The notes under the pieces are model-generated. The model searched no databases. It saw nothing but the letters and a program-made list of their open reading frames with translations, and was not told where the DNA came from. Below, piece by piece: positions 23,086 through 34,024 of a stretch of 64,000 bases of DNA (its first letter is position 1; each line of letters begins with the position of its first letter). Made by a program: the position numbers and the translations under genes. The DNA is taken from contig LSAX01000007.1 of assembly GCA_001557505.1 (NCBI GenBank), positions 682,001 to 746,000 on the forward strand, in the 5' to 3' direction. The stretch comes from Reticulascus tulasneorum. Its lineage: Eukaryota > Ascomycota > Sordariomycetes > Glomerellales > Reticulascaceae.

Positions 23086-24276
23086 ATGAAGAGCATTCTG
23101 GATCTTACATGCTTCGCCCTTGTGGCTCTTGGTGCAGCCGGGCGCTTCCTCACAAGTCAGTTCGTGCTTCCAGACCTAGGTCAGATCATTAACAGTGATT
23201 CTACTATAGCTTCAGACCCTTCAGACAATGTCGCACACGACCTGTTGTCGGGTCATGAGGGATCTCAGGATCACTCGCATGTCTTCAAGCGGAGCCCAAA
23301 AGCTCTCTGTAGGCTGGAGCTTTTCAGCGCCCTGCAGAAAGGGGGATTCATATTTGATCTACATGCAAAAGATAATGGCACCCTCACAGAGCGCGATATG
23401 ACGCTACCTGGGGATAAAGAGACCATTGAGCAGTATGTTATGCGAGAGACCAACAATGAAGATGAGCTTGGAGGAGTTTTGGACCCCACCATGAGGAGGC
23501 TGCATTGGGCCAACGTGGACACAGGCTACGATGTCAATACTGCTGAGTTTCGGCCGTTTGGTGACGAGGCGTTTGGGTACAATATTGTCGGCCTGGTTGG
23601 AGTACGTTGTCTTCACACATGATTCATTATTCATTTTCAACTCCCCCATGAAAATATCCTCACATCATTTGAAGAATATGCCCAGCTGACATACTCTAAC
23701 ATTAAGTGCACTGGTTTGGTGATCCTTAGTAAAAAGGGTGTCTACATCGCGCACTACTGGGAGAATATCGCCTTTAATCAGGACCAAACCACTCCTGGCA
23801 AACATTACGCAACGCAAAATATAGCATTTGCACAGACAGTCAAACGTGGACTAGAGAAAGGTATTCACCGGCGAAATGAGGCCAAAGAACAAGACTCTCT
23901 CGCGGCACACGCCAATGCAATTGATGACGACACCATCCACGGCTTTCTCATGATCCCTCGAACCGGCCCTGACGATGCTGGAGTGGGCGTGGACGATCCG
24001 TACCGCGTTTACTGGAACAAACTCAAAGAAACCGTGCATCAAATCCTACCACGGCTAGTTCCCGAAGACAAGTCGAGGTGGACCGAGTATAGGTACAGGC
24101 CTCGGCAAGACGAAGAAATCGTAAACGCAGGTACGCCCAACGCAGAGGACCCAATCTGGGAAACGTCTCGGGGGCGAATACTTTTCAAATTTGATCCGGA
24201 TCACCATGGGAAGAAGAAAACACTTCTCATTTTCGAAAATAGCCCGCAAGAAGCGGCGAATAGGGAGTGGGTATAG
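23086..24276 (+). CDS. secreted protein of a fungal uncharacterised family with GCTG ... HYWE core
   Basis: Two exons (23086-23601, 23707-24276; 105-nt intron, phase 0) give 361 aa. Residues 1-19 are a signal peptide. A Lys-Arg site in VFKRSPK near residue 68 is a likely Kex2 processing site, so residues 20-68 may be a propeptide. Across the splice junction the frame reads NIVGLVGCTGLVILS then KKGVYIAHYWENIAF: a Cys and a His about 15 residues apart after a hydrophobic strand. I have seen this G-C-T-x-hydrophobic ... H-x-W-E block in many predicted secreted ascomycete proteins of unknown function. The Cys/His arrangement would suit a cysteine hydrolase or amidase, but this is speculation. The C-terminal part is hydrophilic with an RILFKFDPDHHGKKK strand. 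Confidence 0.75.
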
Positions 24277-24983
24277 AAGGTCATTTGTGGCATTTAAGGA
24301 TAAGTGATGCCATGTTCTGGACTCTTCTATTCTTTGTTTGCGTCGTGTACATGTAAAACGAATATCTTGCAGAGATAGCAGACAAGGGAGTGGAGCGAGG
24401 GGTGTGTTGAGAGCTCTGTAGGATCTCCGATACTGCCAAGCATAAAATCCATGTGGCAAGTCTCTTTTGTTTGCAGTTGGCTTGGTTACATCAACATCCT
24501 TGGCTTAAAGTTCCGTCAAGTTGAACATCTCGATTCGAAGGACGTGCCGGCGAATGTCAGTAGTGAGAGGAACACAACAAGTGTAGGAGTGAATCTGATC
24601 GGATTCCGGCTGTATCTAGCACTAGCGCAACTCTCTTCATTGTATTGTCCTTAGCAAACGCACAAACAATGAGCGGAGTTTTCTTGCCGGGCTCGACATA
24701 TCACATGGGTTGTTTCTTTTAATTGTCACTGAACTGGCCCGCATGTTGAAGGTACACATACACACGGCGACCTGCGCTGGAAGTATACGAAAATTTCTTC
24801 ACCAAGGTTTTGTATTCGGTAGTGGCTGATACTAAGTAGATATGCCCTCTTCCCACACAACCAGTTTAAATGAGAGAGTTTGCGACCGCAGCACAGCCAT
24901 CACTTTTCCCTTCTGGCACTTCTTCAACCAAGAGACTGTCAAACTATCCTGGGACTGGCATATTAGAATGCAGTTAGCGTCTC
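24277..24983. other. intergenic
   Basis: Convergent 3' flanks. No gene, repeat or RNA seen. Confidence 0.5.
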
Positions 24984-25310
24984 CTAGCAATCGATGGCCC
25001 CAAACGCATTCTGGGTAGCATCCCACCAGGTCGCCTCAACCATGCCGCCATTGCAGCGGTCGCCGACGGTGAACTCCCAGTGCCAGCCACCGTCCCTGTC
25101 GCCGCAGAAAGTATTGGACGGCGTCGAACATTCGCTGAACTGATGGAGGTTGTCCCACAGTCCTTGACAGATGCCGCCGTAGCCGCCGTTACCCGAGATG
25201 AACCATCTGTTGACGCCGCTAGACTGCACGAAGCAGTTCCAGGCTGCACTTGGTGCAGTGAAGGCGACAATTGCGGTGATGAATGCCGTCTGAACTCCGG
25301 TGGGCTTCAT
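24984..25310 (-). CDS. small secreted cysteine-rich protein (effector-like)
   Basis: 108 aa from the ATG at 25308-25310 (MKPTGVQTAFITAIVAFTAP), which gives a clean signal peptide cleaved after PSAA. An upstream in-frame ATG at 25433 would add 41 hydrophilic residues in front of the signal peptide, so I prefer the inner start. The mature part of about 85 aa has six cysteines (WNCFV, GGICQGLW, FSECS, NTFCGD, DRCNGG, final DC) and is rich in Gly and Trp (GNGGYGG, DGGWHWEF, EATWWDA). Six cysteines suggest three disulphides. No toxin or enzyme family was recognised; size, secretion and Cys content are those of effector or antimicrobial candidates. A TATTTAAA box lies at about 25456-25463. Confidence 0.75.
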   Translation of the reverse strand: MKPTGVQTAFITAIVAFTAPSAAWNCFVQSSGVNRWFISGNGGYGGICQGLWDNLHQFSECSTPSNTFCGDRDGGWHWEFTVGDRCNGGMVEATWWDATQNAFGAIDC

Positions 25311-27693
25311 GTTTGCTCGATTGTATCGAAGGTGGGATTCGAGGTGGTTTTGGTTTGAAGCAAAGGGTCTAAAAGTTGGAGCTTGAGATGGAGCTTGATT
25401 GACTGGGTTGAGTGTGATGTCCTCTTCGACCAAAGCAAAGCCTGGCGACAGGCCGGTTTAAATACTTTTTTTGCTTCACCTTCAAACTCATTCTATAAGT
25501 AAATAGCAACAGCAACATTGCCACTTCAGCTGAGCTCTCCATGAGCCTGTGAAAGCCAGCATGGGCGGAGTCAATAGTGAGCTTGCATGCGCCTGTCGCT
25601 TGCAGACGGGCGAGACATCTTGACGACGGAAATGTTATGCGTCGCTGGGAGGGAAATCTGCCTCGTCGTTGCGCTCCTGGCCGAACCTTGCTCTTTCCAG
25701 CACGACCACAGCCATCTCTGATATCTCAGCTACCTTTAACCCTAACAAGCCGGGCGCTTCAGGGTATTCCCGATATGAAGCCAAGCGCCGTGTCACACGG
25801 GGGGTCCAGTTGCCTTGCATCCGGCTGAAAGTCTTTCATGTTCTTTACCTTCATGCCGTCTCGAGCTCGAGCAGATTCTGTAAATTCGTTATTACCAAAC
25901 AATGAGCGACAGTAATTCGCCAGATCAAAACATCTTCCTCGGAAGGGTCTTGCTCTGCGGGTGCGACTTGACCTATGAGTCTGTCCAGTGAGAAAAACGG
26001 TTTCAAATCGAAGATTTCAAGGCAGGTTCCAAAGGTCCCTTTGTCATACATCGGTTCGAAATTAAAGGCAGTATTACCACAGTTATTGCTTTACTGCGCG
26101 AGGCGGAGTATAGACTGCCAATGGAGGCAAGAATTCTCGAAGCAGATGGCCTTCCTAGCAATCTCAAATTGTTAAAGATGCGTTTCAATTTGTCAAATGA
26201 AGCATCACAGCCTTGTGTTTGTCTCCAAGTGACAGCGGCCCCCGGAGCTTCGCCAGCATGCTAGACCGAACAACAGTTGCCAAGTACAAGTAGGGCAACG
26301 TCGAGAGGGTAACTGGCATCCTGGTTGGTTACCATGCAACTTTTAGTTTCTCTATTATAGATGGTCTTTGCTCCATCTGAAGTCGGACTAGCCGCTCGGA
26401 AGAAGCCAGATGAAAGCAGTATTATGTAAATCAGGTTGTGCGACGTTGCGTCGATGACCTTGACTGCGCCTCGTATCATTGCACTACATACATGACATTG
26501 CGGCAACATCCGGCACAATTCCGCGTTGAACAATTAGAACGCGTGGCCAGTGCATTGAGGTAACTAACTTCGGTTGGCATAGCTGGTATCAATTTCGCGA
26601 ATAATTGCAAGTCTCTAGTGTTTGCAGCTATGAAGAAACCTTCGAATGGTTTTATTCAAGGTTTGATTGTCGAAGCATGTCGTTGTATGGGCACCTCAGT
26701 TGACAATGATCTTTAAAAGGGGCCGCCGGAAGTCCGACGACGTTCCCCGGGAAGATGGCGCCCGCTTTTTAAGCTTTGCGATCTGCTGTGGGGCGCACAG
26801 CCCAGGGGCTTCCAGACGCTAATTAATTAATAATTTCTAGTAGCCTTATCTTAGCGCTGTAGTCAAAGTAAAACGGCGTGTACTACGTGGGACGAAGAAT
26901 CGAAGCTATTCCTTGTTGGGGATCGAGAGCTGAAGTCCCAGGCATGTTAAAGTAGGTAGTTTACAAAGTCAACTTTACGAGGCGCAGCACGGCGATTGAA
27001 TAACTCCCGAGAGGCACGATTCGAGTTAATCTACCTCCCCGTAGACATACATACACGAGCATCGTGTGCTACCACGGACTCTGCGCTTGATCTGTTTACG
27101 TTGGATGTCTTTAAAAGTCGGCTTGTAAGCGATCTAACATAATTAATAGCATTGATAGGCCTCCTTGCAAAAAACATGTCACAGCCCCGTGGCAAGGCGA
27201 AAATTGTCCACAGGGGCGGAGCAGCGATGGGTAGCACCAAGGAGTCTGTTTCCTGCCAGTCGTCAAATGTTTGTCTTGAAGATCACGCCATGTACGTCTG
27301 ACTACCGAACATTTATGCGGCGGAAATTGCGAATCGCCCTGCTATGGTGGGAACGGAACTGGGTGCTCAGGATTGCCAGCTGGAAGACTACGGGCTTGAC
27401 AGTGTGGATACAGATCGCATCTCGTATTTTTAGTCTAGGACAGACGGGGCAGGGCAATTGTCTTTGGTGCCGATCGCTGTTGCTTCTCTGCCCAATGAGT
27501 GGAAAGCAATAAATCTTCAAGACTTTCACTAAAGTACACATCATATTTAAGTTTTAGCATGTCTTTGCGGCACCAGTTCTGATTTGACTGTCTCAACGGG
27601 ACCACCTTGCTTGCCCAGGGCGCCTTGAGTCGGCGACCACATAGATTATGTTATATCTAGATCTAACTCGTGTCTGTTGTGGGTGGCTGTTGT
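25311..27693. other. long intergenic region
   Basis: About 2.4 kb with only short frames (largest near 26261-26533 and 27165-27512) lacking domain motifs, signal peptides or believable splice joins. An AT-rich AATTAATTAATAATT stretch lies near 26820. I see no transposon ends. Confidence 0.45.
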
Positions 27694-28849
27694 TTAAGCA
27701 GGCTTGACCGTGGTAACGGTGACAGTCACGAATGTATATGCCTCATATGAAACTGTCTTAGTGAGCACGGGAGGCGTCACTGTGAAGGCAGAGACGTAGA
27801 GATGAGTGCAAATACTTGTGCTGATGCTGTTCACGTAGACAGTGGTCTCTCCGTAAGGCGGGTACGTGAAGTCGGGTCGTCCAATAGTCGGGGCAGCGGC
27901 GCGCTTGGGCCGTAGGGGTGCCGCATCGGCCAGGAGGGCATCATCATGGATCTCGGATGTAATACCATCGGCATCGAATGATAATGTATTGGACTCGGTT
28001 TCCGCGAGCAACAGGCCATCTGTATCTGCTAGTTCCCTAGGCACGTCGGAACCAGGCTGAGGTGCATTGGCCACATGTACGGCATCGATCTCGCGGGTGC
28101 CCTTGATAGCGGGGACTGCCGTGCGGGTGGCGACGACGGTGACGGTGCAGGTGGAGGTGCCGGTAGCGATAGGGATGATGCTAGTGGATTGGGGCAGCGT
28201 ACGGGTAGAAGAAGTGGTAGCGGTAAAGGGCACGATGGTGGTCGGAACGATGCTCGTTTTGGCCAGGGTTGGGTTAACAACGTACTTCGGCGTGGTGGTC
28301 GGCGGGATCGCCCAGAAAGTGAAAGGAACGATGGAAACTCCTCCTGAGGGGGCAATCCAATTGATCGTGTGTCTGCCGGAGCCTATGGACTTCCCAGGTA
28401 GGTCGGGGCAGGCGAACTTGAAGTTGCCCGCGTTCAAGCTGGCGACCGGGATCGGATCGCAATCGTAGGGTACATGCCGGAGCGTTGACGAGACCGTCCG
28501 CGGGACCCAGATGACGGGTACGACGGAGTACGCCTTGCCAGATATTGAGGCTGGAAGAGTGCACTTGGCCGCTGACAAGGATGGGGCAACATTTGAGCTG
28601 ATCTGACCGATTGCGCTGGTTGTTGGTCGAACCACTGCACTATGGATAAGCACATGCCACTATAAAGAAACCATCCTAAATAACACTAGGCGGCGACATG
28701 TGAGACTAACCGGAGCTCAAGCCGCACGATGTGGCACCGAAGTAGTTGGTATGCGTCGGTGCATACGCGACGTACGCCTGCACCGGGTAGCCGGACATGG
28801 TTGCTATGGACGGCAACGCCGGGATTTTAATAAAGCAAGTTGGCAACAT
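27694..28849 (-). CDS. Ser/Thr-rich, probably cell-surface or secreted protein, unknown
   Basis: Two exons (28849-28711, 28634-27694; 76-nt intron, phase 1) give 359 aa. The conserved-looking half has cysteines in a regular pattern (SCGLSS, KCTLPASI, YDCDPIPV, FACPDLPG), suggesting a small disulphide domain of about 130 aa. Then comes a long Thr/Ser/Pro-rich region (TTIVPFTATTSSTRTLPQS), a dibasic site (LRPKRAAAP), and a Thr/Val-rich end (FVTVTVTTVKPA). This looks like a heavily O-glycosylated wall or extracellular protein. The start is uncertain: ATG at 28849 (MLPTCFIKIPALPS) or 28798 (MSGYPVQAYVAYA). Neither gives a textbook signal peptide, so a further 5' exon may be missing. Confidence 0.6.
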
Positions 28850-29959
28850 GATGAGGAGGCCTGCTGCGGTGGTGAGCGCAAGAGGAATAAACGAATGACA
28901 GAGTGTATAAACACTACACGAACAAAAAGAGTGGACGGCAGATACGACACGCGGTAGCCCAGAAGGAGTGTTAAAGTCGCACGAAGATCAAGGAACGATG
29001 AACGAGGCTCGCAGCGACGCCGTCGCAGCAGAGATTAGCGGAGGAATATATGTATTCATGTTGGCTCGATGTCCCCTTTTTCAGGCCCAGCTCGCATGTA
29101 TGCGAAGTGTCAGACAAGGATACCTGCGGATGGGAGTTGTGCCGCCAATTATGGGCCTTTTGGGCCATGGACATGCGAATTTTAAATTGTTCCTGCAGAG
29201 CCGCACTGCCAAGCACGCGTAATCCGGATACCGTACCCTAAGGATGCCCAGCAAGGAGCAAGGAGGTCGCGTCAAAGACGTGGTAGACGAAATGAGCTTG
29301 AAAAGATAAACACTGTCAGTGCTGAGATAAAAATAGCTGAAATGGCGTTTGCCCACGACACCAGTCTTTTGTACCTACCTTAGCCAAGGAAGTCACTGAG
29401 AGAAGTCCAAAAGCGGCCCGTCAAGGAAGCTTGGATTGCCTCTTTGGGCAGAGTCGCTACTCCTTGACGACCAGGTGCTCCCTGTGGGTGCCGCCGGCTG
29501 GCGAAATTCTGCGACGGACAGTCCTAATGGTGTCCAATACTACACCACTAAGCCGTTGATGTCGGATTGTTGGGACAGTGGAGAAAAGATGGGCCATGTT
29601 AGTGATGCTGATCCGCACGGTTGCATTTTTCTTTGAACTGCTCAGGTCGCCAAGCTCCTGTTCAGGTCACGCGAGTTTGGTTCTGTTCCGTCGTGGATTC
29701 GGCGAATGGCCGTCTGCTAGCGACGCCAGCGGTGCCAGGGTGGGTCACGGCGGCGTAAACGACTTATGATCTCTAGAAACTTGCGGCTGAGAACCCCCCT
29801 CTCGAAAATGGCGTTGTGCCAGACGTTGATTTAAACGTAATTCCCTCGTTCATCTTGTTAGGTGCTTCGACGTCGGACACTACCTATACAGAAGCTCCAT
29901 CGTTTTGTGATTATCTCTGCCCCAGAGAGTCCATCGACAATCCATCAACGTCATACCCC
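28850..29959. other. intergenic, divergent promoters
   Basis: Between the minus-strand Ser/Thr-rich gene and the plus-strand HET gene. Overlapping antisense short frames only; nothing supported. Confidence 0.5.
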
Positions 29960-32113
29960 ATGGAGACTACACAGTCTAGCAGACGTGGCCCGGACTACCA
30001 GGACACGCCTGCGACGACGTTTAGGTACTGGCTGAAGACTCCGGTGTTTGCGAAGGCTGCATACGAGAGTAAGCCCAGCGGTACCTTAAAAAGATTGATC
30101 GGCCTTGCCAGAGCATCCACAGACACGGACTCTCAAGAGACGACCGCGTACAATTACACTAACATTCCCGATGCCAAGCAACAGATTAGACTCCTGCAGC
30201 TACTACCATATGGTCAGCAAGATCGGCTGCAATCCACTGTTCAATGCAAAATGCTTCCAGTACAGTCTCTCGATACTAAACCTGGCTATGCGGCACTGTC
30301 GTATGCATGGAGCGAGCTTGGGACCGGGCGCGCCAGAATCCTCGTGGAAGGCCACACACTCGAAGTCCCCAAAAGCCTCGAGGTGGCACTGAAGCACCTG
30401 CGCCAACCAGATTGGACGATCACCCTGTGGACTGATTCGATATGCATTAACCAGGACGACAAGGAAGAGAAGACTTCCCAGGTACCACTCATGCGCGAGA
30501 TCTACACCACAGCAGCGGCCGTCGTTGTATGGTTGGGTCAAGAAGACGACTCTAGTGGATTCCGGTGGCTCGATAAACTATCCAAACATTGTGTCTTCAA
30601 ATTGGACGGCACCGCGGCATTTGAACAAGAGAGCGCAGCCTATTTGTGCAGCATCTTGTCGGGTGGTGGTCAAAACAGCAGCACAAACGCGCCCCGCCCT
30701 AAGCCAGCCAAGTTACTTGGAAGGCTCTTTTCACGCGAGGCACAAGACAGCGTGCAGAGCGGACCGACCCTCCCTCTCGAATCAGTCTGCAAGGTCTTCC
30801 GAAGAACTTGGTGGGAACGGGTCTGGTGTTTTCAGGAGCTGCAACTTGCGCGGGAGGCTATCATGGTTCTTGGAGACTTGGCAATGCCGTATGGAATGCT
30901 CGCCAACTCATACCTTGCTCTTGAGGCGTTTGCCTTTGCTCAGGCCCAATCACCTGCAGTAGCAGATATAGCCAGAAAGATCCGGGTTGAACTGCTTGGT
31001 CGGTCAAAGCCCATTCTGAAAGCCGCTGGCTCGCCGCGTCCCAACTTGAGCTTGTCACAACGCCTGCGTCCGATGATTCAGATCCTATCCACCACGAACG
31101 GAATGAAGTCCTCGGAACTGCACGACTATGTCTTCGCACTGCTTGGAACAGTCTCCAATGCAATCCTAGTGACGAATATGAACAACGATGCTCGAAGTAG
31201 CAGGGATGAAAACAAGAAAAAGCTTCAAATTGTTGTCTCCTACAAACTTGATTGGTATGTTGTTTGGTCTGATCTCACGGCAGAGTTGATTAGGACAGAG
31301 GGCAACTTGAAGGTCTTGGCATGGTGCAGGCACAATACTCGTAGCATTGAAACACAGCCGCCATGCAAATCTTGTCCAAAATATCAACCACAACCATGTT
31401 GCCACGACCAAACAAACAGGCCTTCGTGGGTACCGGATTTCTCAGCTCTTTTCCCGATATCATTGTCATTTCCTGGGGAGAAGACGCGACTATTCCGTGC
31501 ATCTGGTGACAAAGAAATGCCAAAGTCGCTCAGGATCGACCAACAGGCTCGTACGCTCACAACGCAGGGATTCTTCATTGACACTGTCGTCGAGGTATCA
31601 CCTCCTCAACTTGCACCGAAACAAGCAGGACAAATTCTTCGGAACGTACACGCTCTTATTGGACGTAGTCCACTGGTCAAGGCAGAAGACATCTGGCGAA
31701 TCCCGATCTGCGATAGAGCTTTTGAGTCTGAACCCGGTGTTGGGATAGCGACCTCTAGACGAGCAGACGCGAGGATGAAGGAATCTTACTCCGCCTACTT
31801 CTTGCGCTACAAAGGAAACACTCCTCAGGAAAGGATGCTAAGACACGAAGAGCTATACCATAAGTCGTTACTGCTTTCTGGCGGGCAGAGCCAATCATTC
31901 CGCACAAGGAAAGGCTACGTTGGAATGGGGCCAGACGAGGTCAAGAATGACGATGTGGTGTGTGTCCTCCCGGGCGCCGATGTCCCATATTTGTTACGGC
32001 CTAGGGAAGACGGAAAGTTTGAGTTAGTTGGCCAGTGTTATCTTCATGGTATCATGGATGGAGAGGCTGTGTCGGGCGTGGCAGGTGATGGCGTGTGTCT
32101 TGAAATTGTGTGA
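29960..32113 (+). CDS. HET-domain protein (heterokaryon-incompatibility family), full-size
   Basis: Single exon, 717 aa from the first in-frame ATG at 29960; the open frame extends 5' to 29816 but without an ATG. HET hallmarks: YAALSYAWSE (110-119), a CINQDD block in WTDSICINQDDKEEK (157-171), then QVPLMREIYTTAAAVVVWLG (174-193). WWERVWCFQELQLA and DYVFALLGTV are the usual later motifs. The C-terminal half carries a Cys cluster (CKSCPKYQPQPCC) and a final domain ending GDGVCLEIV, typical of the large class of these proteins. Expected role: non-self recognition and cell death on hyphal fusion, or an innate-immunity-like response. It converges with the CipB-like gene (198 bp between stops). Confidence 0.9.
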   Translation: METTQSSRRGPDYQDTPATTFRYWLKTPVFAKAAYESKPSGTLKRLIGLARASTDTDSQETTAYNYTNIPDAKQQIRLLQLLPYGQQDRLQSTVQCKMLPVQSLDTKPGYAALSYAWSELGTGRARILVEGHTLEVPKSLEVALKHLRQPDWTITLWTDSICINQDDKEEKTSQVPLMREIYTTAAAVVVWLGQEDDSSGFRWLDKLSKHCVFKLDGTAAFEQESAAYLCSILSGGGQNSSTNAPRPKPAKLLGRLFSREAQDSVQSGPTLPLESVCKVFRRTWWERVWCFQELQLAREAIMVLGDLAMPYGMLANSYLALEAFAFAQAQSPAVADIARKIRVELLGRSKPILKAAGSPRPNLSLSQRLRPMIQILSTTNGMKSSELHDYVFALLGTVSNAILVTNMNNDARSSRDENKKKLQIVVSYKLDWYVVWSDLTAELIRTEGNLKVLAWCRHNTRSIETQPPCKSCPKYQPQPCCHDQTNRPSWVPDFSALFPISLSFPGEKTRLFRASGDKEMPKSLRIDQQARTLTTQGFFIDTVVEVSPPQLAPKQAGQILRNVHALIGRSPLVKAEDIWRIPICDRAFESEPGVGIATSRRADARMKESYSAYFLRYKGNTPQERMLRHEELYHKSLLLSGGQSQSFRTRKGYVGMGPDEVKNDDVVCVLPGADVPYLLRPREDGKFELVGQCYLHGIMDGEAVSGVAGDGVCLEIV

Positions 32114-32311
32114 GTTTGCTCCCTCCGGGACCAAATGTCTAAGGCAAACCGTTGGAGAAACATCCGAGTTCGATTCAATTGTCTTATATGGGGGTTTTGA
32201 CATAGGAGTTGGAGGCAATTCGCGAAATTAGAACGCTATCATAACAAATCAGAGCACGTCACGAAAATACCCAGTGCGACCCGGCTGCTCTGACTGCATT
32301 GAAGATGCGTT

Positions 32312-33419
32312 CTAAAGCTCCACTACCAGCTTCGTCGCGCTGACACCTGCTGCGGATATCATCAGCGCCTCTTGAATACTCCCCAAGCCCTTCCCAACGA
32401 CCAATGGTGGCGGAAGGCACTTAAGCTTCCCAGCTTGCAAGGCGGGAGTGACATAATCCCTCCAAACGGGAGTGGCGACATCGTTCACGGCAAAGATCAT
32501 ACCCGCCTTCACGTTCTCCGGAACATCGGCAGGCGGGGGATGCGAGCAGGCGAGGTGCCCCCCGCCCAGCTTGGCAAGTATAAGAAGGTCGCTGGCGTAT
32601 GTCTCGGGCGAGGCTATGGCGTCGAAGATGCCCACGAATTCTCTTCCGGATCTGGCAACCGTTTCAGCGACTTTATCCACGAATGAAGGATCTTTGTAAT
32701 CAAAGACCTCAGCCGCGCCACAGCTCTTGCTGAATTCGAAATTACGCGTGCTAGCGATGGCGATGACTTTGATACCCGCCGCTGTCGCTAGCTGGGTTGT
32801 CATCGAGCCAACGGAAGAGGATCCTCCGTTCACAATGAGAGTCTTATTTGAAGAAGCTGGCTCTAGCGAGGGATATGGTAGGCCGAGAGCAGGCGTAGCG
32901 ACACCTGGCATTGCGATACCAGGCTCCGTGACCGAGAGTGCGCAAACTGCCCCTTCCAAAGCAAAAGGCACGACCACACCGTCTGTGAAAGAGATGGCGT
33001 CGGGGAGAATGGCAGCTTTGTCCGCCGGCACAACCGTATATAGAGCAAACGCCGCATCTTGAGGTCGTCCACTAACCAGGTTGATTGCGTGCCTATGATT
33101 AAGTCCAATATTAGTTCGTCTGTCTAATGGCCAGTCGTGGATTGAAGACGCCATACCCGATGACTCTATCGCCAATCTTGAAGTGCCCATGGGCCTCTGA
33201 GCCGACCTCATGGACAATTCCAGCCACGTCGCAACCAAAGATGGCAGGCCACTGCTGGACGAAGACGCCGACGTCTTGCATGTGGCAGTCGAGGGGGTTG
33301 ATGGCGACGGCGGCATTCCGAACAACAATTTCGTTGGGACCGGCGATCGGCATGGAGGCTTCGCCCACTTCCAGGGGCGTATTGGCTTTATTAAGCCATG
33401 CAGCTTTGTTTGAGGCCAT
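32312..33419 (-). CDS. MDR-superfamily NAD(P)-dependent oxidoreductase, CipB-like
   Basis: Two exons (33419-33157, 33071-32312; intron phase 2 with CTAAT branch) give 340 aa, normal for the family. The N-terminal GroES-like domain has AINPLDCHMQD and IFGCDVAGIVHEVGSEAHGHFKIGDRVIG. The Rossmann part has LIVNGGSSSVGSMTTQLA (nucleotide-binding G-x-x-S-x-G region). The catalytic zinc ligands of true alcohol dehydrogenases are not evident, as in quinone-oxidoreductase or enoyl-reductase types. The opening MASNKAAWLNKANTPLEVGEA is like proteins annotated as 'zinc-binding oxidoreductase CipB' in Aspergillus relatives. The substrate is unknown. A TATATAAAAG TATA box sits about 140 nt upstream of the ATG. 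Confidence 0.88.
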
Positions 33420-33554
33420 TCTCGATTTCTTTGGTTTCTTTTTGAATGCGAATGAAGACGATATGGGAACGGTACGGAGGCAGGTTCCTGTGAGCTTGAG
33501 AACGTGATGAGAAAGAAGTAGCGGGAGAAAGGCGAAAGATAGACTCTGGATTGC

Positions 33555-33564
33555 CTTTTATATA
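33555..33564 (-). promoter_or_regulatory. TATA box of the CipB-like gene
   Basis: Minus-strand TATATAAAAG, about 140 nt upstream of the ATG at 33419; strong consensus match. Confidence 0.6.
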
Positions 33565-33825
33565 TCTGGAATCGCACTCCCGAGGCAACAACCAGCGTTT
33601 GCCATATCTGCAGCATCAATAAGCATCAATGGCAGTAGAAAGCCGACCATGACCAAGCAAGCCGCTGCGCTGGAGCATGGCATTCAGAATTTGGACAAAT
33701 CGCTTATTGATTGCATTTTTTAATGACATAATTTGAAATAGTTAAAGTTGAGGCATCAGCATTGCAAGGCAGGGTCGATCCCCATAGAATGGGAACTTAC
33801 ACACATTTTTGTCGTAATACCTCAC

Positions 33826-33885
33826 ATGCTATTCCCATATCCCATATGCCGTTCCAGTACCTCATATGCCGTTCTGTTCCTCGCT
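33826..33885 (+). repeat. short tandem repeat in promoter (about 22-bp unit)
   Basis: CATATGCCGTTC occurs twice about 22 bp apart, preceded by a degenerate third unit (CACATGCTATTC). It ends about 140 bp before the ATG of the C2H2 regulator gene; the CATATG core could be an E-box-like site. Confidence 0.5.
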
Positions 33886-34024
33886 GAGGTAATGGACCCC
33901 ACTTGGATGGCGCACTAGACCGAACTGCCAATCAGAAGTCAGACCATGGCAACCGAAGGCCGCCCTCGCTTCTCCTCAACTTTTGACATTCCTCCCTGCG
34001 TGCACTTTGCACAGCATCTTCAAC

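Larger units (their letters stand above)
33420..34024. other. divergent promoter region
   Basis: Lies between the CipB-like gene (minus) and the OrsD-like gene (plus). It holds the TATA box at 33555-33564 and a short tandem repeat at about 33826-33885. Confidence 0.55.

Noticed and set aside
29816..29959. 5' extension of the HET reading frame
   Set aside because: Begins with GTG and contains no ATG; nuclear fungal genes start with ATG, so 29960 was used.
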